Origin: Astropecten irregularis
Taxonomy: Eukaryota; Echinodermata; Asteroidea; Paxillosida; Astropectinidae
Direction: 5' to 3'
Assembly (NCBI GenBank): GCA_963971285.1
Contig: OZ020262.1
Location: forward strand, 5,303,036 to 5,367,035
DNA length: 64,000 nucleotides
A program made the translations under genes and the position numbers. Under the pieces are notes generated by a model. It searched no databases. It was not told the DNA's origin and saw only the letters and a program-made list of their open reading frames with translations. This document shows, one piece after another, positions 58,888 through 64,000 of the stretch. Within the stretch, counting starts at the first letter, position 1, and each line of letters starts with the position of its first letter.

Positions 58888-61800
58888 TCATGGCGTTTTC
58901 ATCTTATGTTTCTTAGTCATTTTCAGACTTCCAAATATGAACCTCCGTTTGTGTGGCACATTGTTCTCTAGATCCCCGCTGATGGACACTTTCACCGACT
59001 TTTCCTTGGTCTCCTCTACCACTGGCGCGACGACTGCATCATCCCCAGTGGCGGATGCCAGACGGAGTTTTTCCTGAGAGGTGTTGATCGAGGATGAAGC
59101 GTTTTTCTCGGGGTTCTTTTTGTTGCGAGCATGTTTCTTGCAGAAGAGGCGGATCCTCCAAGACCTCTTCTTCCGTTTTCCTCCCGATTCTTCTGCATCG
59201 TCTGGAGTTTTTTCTTCACCGACTCTATCATCACCGATGGTCAGGGAAGAGGTTATCGGCTCAGAGTCAGTGATGGTGGAAGTGTTCGGCTCGCAGAGGA
59301 TCTTGCTTGGTTGCTGACGAGTGTTGTTTTCTCTCACATCGAGGTGCTTCTTCCTCCAACTGGCATCATCTTCACCAACATTCGTACTCTGATGAGGACT
59401 GGCATCTTCATCGCTGCTTCCATAGAAGTCTAAGTCAGAACTACAGGAACGAAGAGAAGAAGACTCTCCAAGAGCACACACCAGCCTTCTTTCATCATCA
59501 TCATCATCAGCACCTTCTGGGGAGAGAGGGGAATTCTTAGTTTCTCCTGCATCATCATTGTCTGATGATAAAGCACTGTTACTGAGGAAATTTCTCTGAG
59601 GGCGCGGAGAGGTGGCTAAGAGTGGGTCCTGAAGCATGTCCAACTTGCTGATGTTCTCGGCATCCTTGGTTGGAGGTGAGGAGTGGAGCTGCTCTTCTTG
59701 GCAAGATGTACCACCGTGGACTTGATCACGTACCGGTTCAGAGTCAGGGCATGCAATTTCGATGTCTTTCAGTGCGAGTCCATCCTCGGAGTAGTTCTCA
59801 GAGGGGTCTCCTGTTGAGTGCGTCTGCAGATCTGCCAGTTGGTTCTTCTCGCAGCAAGCGGCGTGAGCAAATTCTTCGTTCGTTTCCAAGTCCCCACTCA
59901 GCTCGGCCAGTTCGTGAATGTTTTCATGGGAGCCGCTGTCCTCTGTTAGACTGTTTTCTGATGTTTGGTCTACGGTTATTACAGCTTCTCTGCTCTGTTT
60001 TGAAGATGTCGACATCTGCTTCTGATCAGTTGCATCTGACCCTATGCTGTGACTCTCAGATTCGTTTCCATCAAGCAATTTGGGGGATGTTGCTTGGTCG
60101 TTGATCACATCAGAAGATTCACCGCCTTCTGAATTTACTGATGGAATGTCCACTGCTTCCTCCATATGGTCATCTCGTGAATGGAGTACACCGTTCGGCA
60201 GTTCATGTTCTTCGGTGTCATCACAAGGACATGGTGTAGAAGACACTTCATCATGGCTTGCTGTTTTTGTCGCCAGTTCTTGGACTGCGTCACTGGTAGA
60301 CTCCGAACAGGGACCTCTTTCAGAAGAAGGCTCTTGGTTCTGAAGATCAGTCTTTATCACAGACTCAAGTCCAGCATCTGCAGATTCGGCAGTGTTTGTG
60401 TTACTGCTCTCACGGCTCGAAATGCAACTATCATCAGTTGATCCAAGATGGTCCAGTAGTGCTTGGTTGTTTGCATTTCGGTTTCTAGATCTTCTCTTCT
60501 TTCCTGGTGAAGATGTTTCTCTACCTTCACCTTCTTCCTTTGTTCGGTCTAGAAATTGGTCAGTGTCAGTTGCTCTTTCTACCTCAAGATACTTCGCGGT
60601 ATCCTTGGTTGTTGGTTCTTCCTTTTTATCATCCTGATTCGGATTCAGAAGCCCTTCATCTGCAATCTTCCTGGATGTAGTTGGAGACTTCTTGGACTCG
60701 CTTGTTGGATCTTCAAGCTTCCCTAGAGCTTCAAAGAAGGCGGCATTTGCTCGGATTCCATTTCCAGGCGTGTAATCAATACAGGAATCTACATTATCCT
60801 GGCTTTCAGCATTTGTATTTTTGTGCTTATCCTTTTTCATGCCGGTTAATTTCTCCCGGAAGTGCTTGAAATCGATGTGTCTCTTTCCGTCTGCGTCGTT
60901 GTCGTTCTTATGTGTCCGCCCTTTTTGCTTCGCCGCAGATTTTGAGGTCAATCTTTCAGTCTTTTCCTCAGTCGAAATCGGCTGTTTCACGGGCGTTCGT
61001 GATTTGGGTGAACTTCTGGCATCCTTCTCTCCCATTCTGTGCCTCGACAGTTTCTCAAAGAACGATATGCGATGTTTGATTTCTGACAAGCCATCTGAAG
61101 TAGATTGCTCTTTTTCTTGGGAAGAAGTCCCCGGTGTTTCTTCATTCTTTGCAGAACGCTTTCCGTCAGGAGCCTGACGTCTTAACCTCTTAGATGGCTT
61201 CTCTGATTTGGGTGACCTGATTGGTTTGGTTTTAGAGGACGCTGGCAGGAACCCATCCGGTGTTGTTTTCTCTCTGAAAGTTGCAACGACCCTTGGACGT
61301 CCTGTAGGCGTCCTCAGTTTGGTCTCTCGCTTTCGGAGGTTGCCCGGAACTTTCGCCTTTCCTCTATTTGGCGAAGCGTGCTGCGTCTGACCCTTGCTTT
61401 TACCTTTCATGTGTTTCCTTATCGATTTTGACCGAGGTGAGGTTATGCTGGCATCTTCGCCGGATGAATCCTCGTAATTATAGGACCCAAATGAAAACGG
61501 TCTTTGGTCAAGTGAGCTGTCTTTTGGAGTGCCTCTGCTGCGTTCAACATCCTCCGAGGTCCCTTGCTTGGTGGTAATCTGGGAGGACATGCTAGTTGAT
61601 GGTGCTTCAGTCTCGGTTGATGTCTCCCGATTGGGTTTCGCTCCTCTTGTCTTACTGGCTTCAATATCATCTTTTACGCTCCCATCTTCATCATCAAGTA
61701 TCTTCTCATCACCTTTAGATATCCCATCTCCATTACTCTTCCGAGTCTGGGTGTCTTGATGTGTCACCCCTTCATCATATGAGAGAGGTGCATAGAGCAT

Positions 61801-63962
61801 CTGGCGGTACTCATCTACAAGGGCTTTGACATCATTAAACTGATCCTTGATGTAGTTGATGCTCTCCAAGGGCAGTTCTACTTCAATCAGGTCTTCTTCC
61901 AGTTCATCTTCAATTTCGTCATAGCTAGGATCAGTGTGTGAGACTTGGGTGGACTTGTCAGAGGTATGCGGCTTCTGCTGGTACTCGGGCTCGCACATGG
62001 CGTCAGTAAAGTCTTCATCTTCATCAGAGGTTGCATTTTGACGTGGGGAATCCGAGTGGTCCAATAAGTCGTCGGACGATCCGAATTTGTCTCTTGCGTC
62101 CATGTATGTTTCTGACGATTCACTGCTTGCCTGTTTATCAACAGTCTCGGTCTGAGTGTCCTTGTCTGTTTTCTCGTCACCCTGCCGGCCACGACGCTGA
62201 TCGACAACTTTGAACGGACCTGCTGGGATTTCCTCGCGGTATGGAAACCACTGGAAGCCGCGAATCGAGTCCCCGGTTAGATCCCTTACTGCCTCTTTAA
62301 ATGACGGGGTGCTTCTGAGGTCAATGTGGAGGTTGTCGTGGCTCGACAAACTTGTAATGCTGTCGCTGATAAGCCTGTCGACGAAAAGCGAGCTGACCGC
62401 CCGACAGAGGGCGGACTCGACCACGCACTTGGCTTCTTGTCTCTGACGTACGCTTCCTCCAGCATGAGACACGTTTAAATCTTCTTCTTGAATAGCACAG
62501 TTTGGGAGGGAGAGGGCATGTCGCCAGACCACATCTTTCAATAGAGGACTCGCAGCTGGTGGTAAACTTTTTAGTTTAGCATGAAGTTGAGACGTCTCAT
62601 CACGCGCGGTTTGGGGAGAACAAACATCAGCTCTTGCGACTGGCTCAGGGGATACCTCAGCGTTGTCGTCACTCACTTTGTCATGTTCTTGTTTAATATC
62701 GGCACAAACTCCTTTGATCTGAAGCATCTCCTGGTGTCCACTGGATAACTTGGCAAGTAGGATGGCCTTTTCTTTTTCCAGGTCGGAAGGAACCTGAGAA
62801 AGATGTCCCTCCGTCTTAGGGGTTTGAGAGTCGTGACTTGATTCCTCAGATAACTTCTTCAGGACAGACGAACTGCTGGTTCCTCCGTCCATCTTCTGAA
62901 CCACCGTCCAAAGGAGTTTACTCTGTGAAGGTGGGGTTGCTTTGACTCTGAGGCTGCGATCGCCAGAGGACAGAACTGACACTGAGGAACACCGACTGAC
63001 ATCACGGCTGGTCCCCGCACTCGGTATGATGATATCAGCATGGTTTATGGTGACACCAGCCGCTGCGATTCTCCTGTTGACGTCAAGGAGCCACTCTGGT
63101 GAGATCACGCCTAGGCGTGTTGATTTAGTCTGGTTACGCTCATCTGACATCACGAGTATTGGCTGCTTGGAGGTTTGTGATTCACTCCCCACATCGCATG
63201 GCTCTTTGAAGCTTTGGTTTTGCGTGGTATGCTCAACAACACCACAGTCACCTCCGTCGGTCACCCCGTCTTGTTCTTCGTTGCCATTGCAGGCATTAGT
63301 TGAGATGGACCATCTTCCACGGCAAGTTGCCGAGATGAACTCACCAGCTGACCGGAGGCTGCGCCGGAGGACCCCGTTGATGTAGATGTTAGCGATGGCC
63401 CTCAGTAAGGCCTCTGCGACGATGCCGACAGCCGTGTCCTGATACGCCGACCTCGTCTGCAAGGAGGTATCGCCCGACTGGGTTATCAGGGTGATGTCTT
63501 CAGGGATGGTGACTTTTGTGGGGCTTATGGTTGTGAGCTCCATGGAGGGTGGAGATTGGGAATTATCACTGCTGCTCATCAGTGATACCTCACAGTATGT
63601 TACGCCTGCATGTCTGAACGGGACGTTGTCACCATCATGTAGTACAAGCCCCACACCATCATTAGTCTCCTCTTCATCTTGCGAGGCCCCTCCAACCAGA
63701 CCAAGCTTCTGGTACTGCCACATCTCATCTTCATCCAGCTCAACTACGCCTCTCTCGGAGGGCAGATATGATTCTTCATCTTCTATCCACTTCTTGTGGT
63801 CAGGCGCCGCTGTCGGTCCTGGTTGGGAAGGATTTGGAGATGACCGGTACTCCTTTTCCTCTACTTTGAGAAGCACGGACAGTAGAAGAGTGGAGAGAAC
63901 GCTGACTCCGTCCATGCCTTCTGACTGACAGCCCTGGCCAGAGGATTCAGTGTCGAAGTTTT
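58888..63962 (-). CDS. Last coding exon (about 1690 residues) of a large acidic, disordered, AKAP-like protein
   Basis: I do not recognise the gene. The exon starts after GTATAG at 63962, in a split codon, and is open for about 5.07 kb to TGA at 58888-58890. Earlier exons lie outside the window. Composition is Ser/Asp/Glu/Lys-rich, with a basic stretch near residues 890-1000 (counted from the first Met of the open frame) and a basic C-terminus (KRKKRSWRIRLFCKKHARNK, ending KKHKMKTP). Ordered-looking islands are VAEALLRAIANIYINGVL (about 187-204), VVESALCRAVSSLFVDRLI (about 518-536), LESINYIKDQFNDVKALVDE (about 704-723) and HRISFFEKLSRHR (about 970). The first two share an alternating hydrophobic-pair pattern like that of PKA RII-anchoring helices, and RISF fits a PP1-docking RVxF. 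A signalling scaffold is my inference; giant-exon cytoskeletal proteins are an alternative. Confidence 0.8.
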
Positions 63963-64000
63963 CTATACCAGAGGAGAAAACCAAAACAAAGCAAGGTGAC

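Noticed and set aside
59670..60104. Open frames on the + strand opposite the giant exon
   Set aside because: Shadows of the 5-kb - strand coding exon.

Overview
The window is nuclear DNA of an animal. Genes are split by many GT-AG introns, there are no operons, and long stretches are packed with short inverted-repeat transposons and tRNA-derived SINEs. The abundance of TGTACATGTACA and GTAGGCCTAC words, together with a two-gene PIF/Harbinger transposon, suggests a marine deuterostome invertebrate. My best guess is an echinoderm; this is an impression, not a proof.

Layout. (1) Bases 58-8492 are an apparently complete PIF/Harbinger DNA transposon. It has 18-bp terminal inverted repeats, a CAG target-site duplication, a 4-exon DDE transposase on the + strand and a convergent 3-exon Myb/SANT-like gene on the - strand. 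An empty-site relative of its target lies near 31461-31510. (2) Bases 19118-11375 (- strand) hold a complete MO25/CAB39 gene: seven coding exons giving 339 residues. MO25 is the scaffold that activates LKB1 with STRAD. Its 5'UTR exon begins with a splice acceptor, so at least one noncoding exon lies upstream, possibly ending at 35172. (3) Bases 19.3-37.4 kb hold no protein gene I can support; this stretch is MITEs, SINE pieces and TGTACA-rich DNA. (4) Bases 37.44-47.60 kb hold two inverted arrays of the same 87-bp minisatellite around a 6.8-kb core. The core contains three 3' exons of a Ulp1/SENP-like cysteine protease (+ strand). The arrangement looks like a foldback-type element and is the least ordinary structure here. 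(5) Bases 48295-57240 (+ strand) hold a complete flavin-containing monooxygenase gene: nine coding exons giving 521 residues, with a TATA box. (6) Bases 63962-58888 (- strand) hold the huge last coding exon (about 1690 residues) of an acidic, mostly disordered protein. It carries two related amphipathic helices resembling PKA RII-anchoring helices, and an RVxF-like motif. The rest of that gene lies beyond the window.

The host genes are unrelated housekeeping or detoxification loci and do not form a pathway. The FMO gene and the large-exon gene are tail to tail. At least a dozen non-autonomous element families recur in the introns, often nested, which allows relative dating and comparison of filled and empty sites. 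All exon borders were read by eye from reading frame, family similarity and GT/AG signals. Repeat borders are good to about 5-10 bases.
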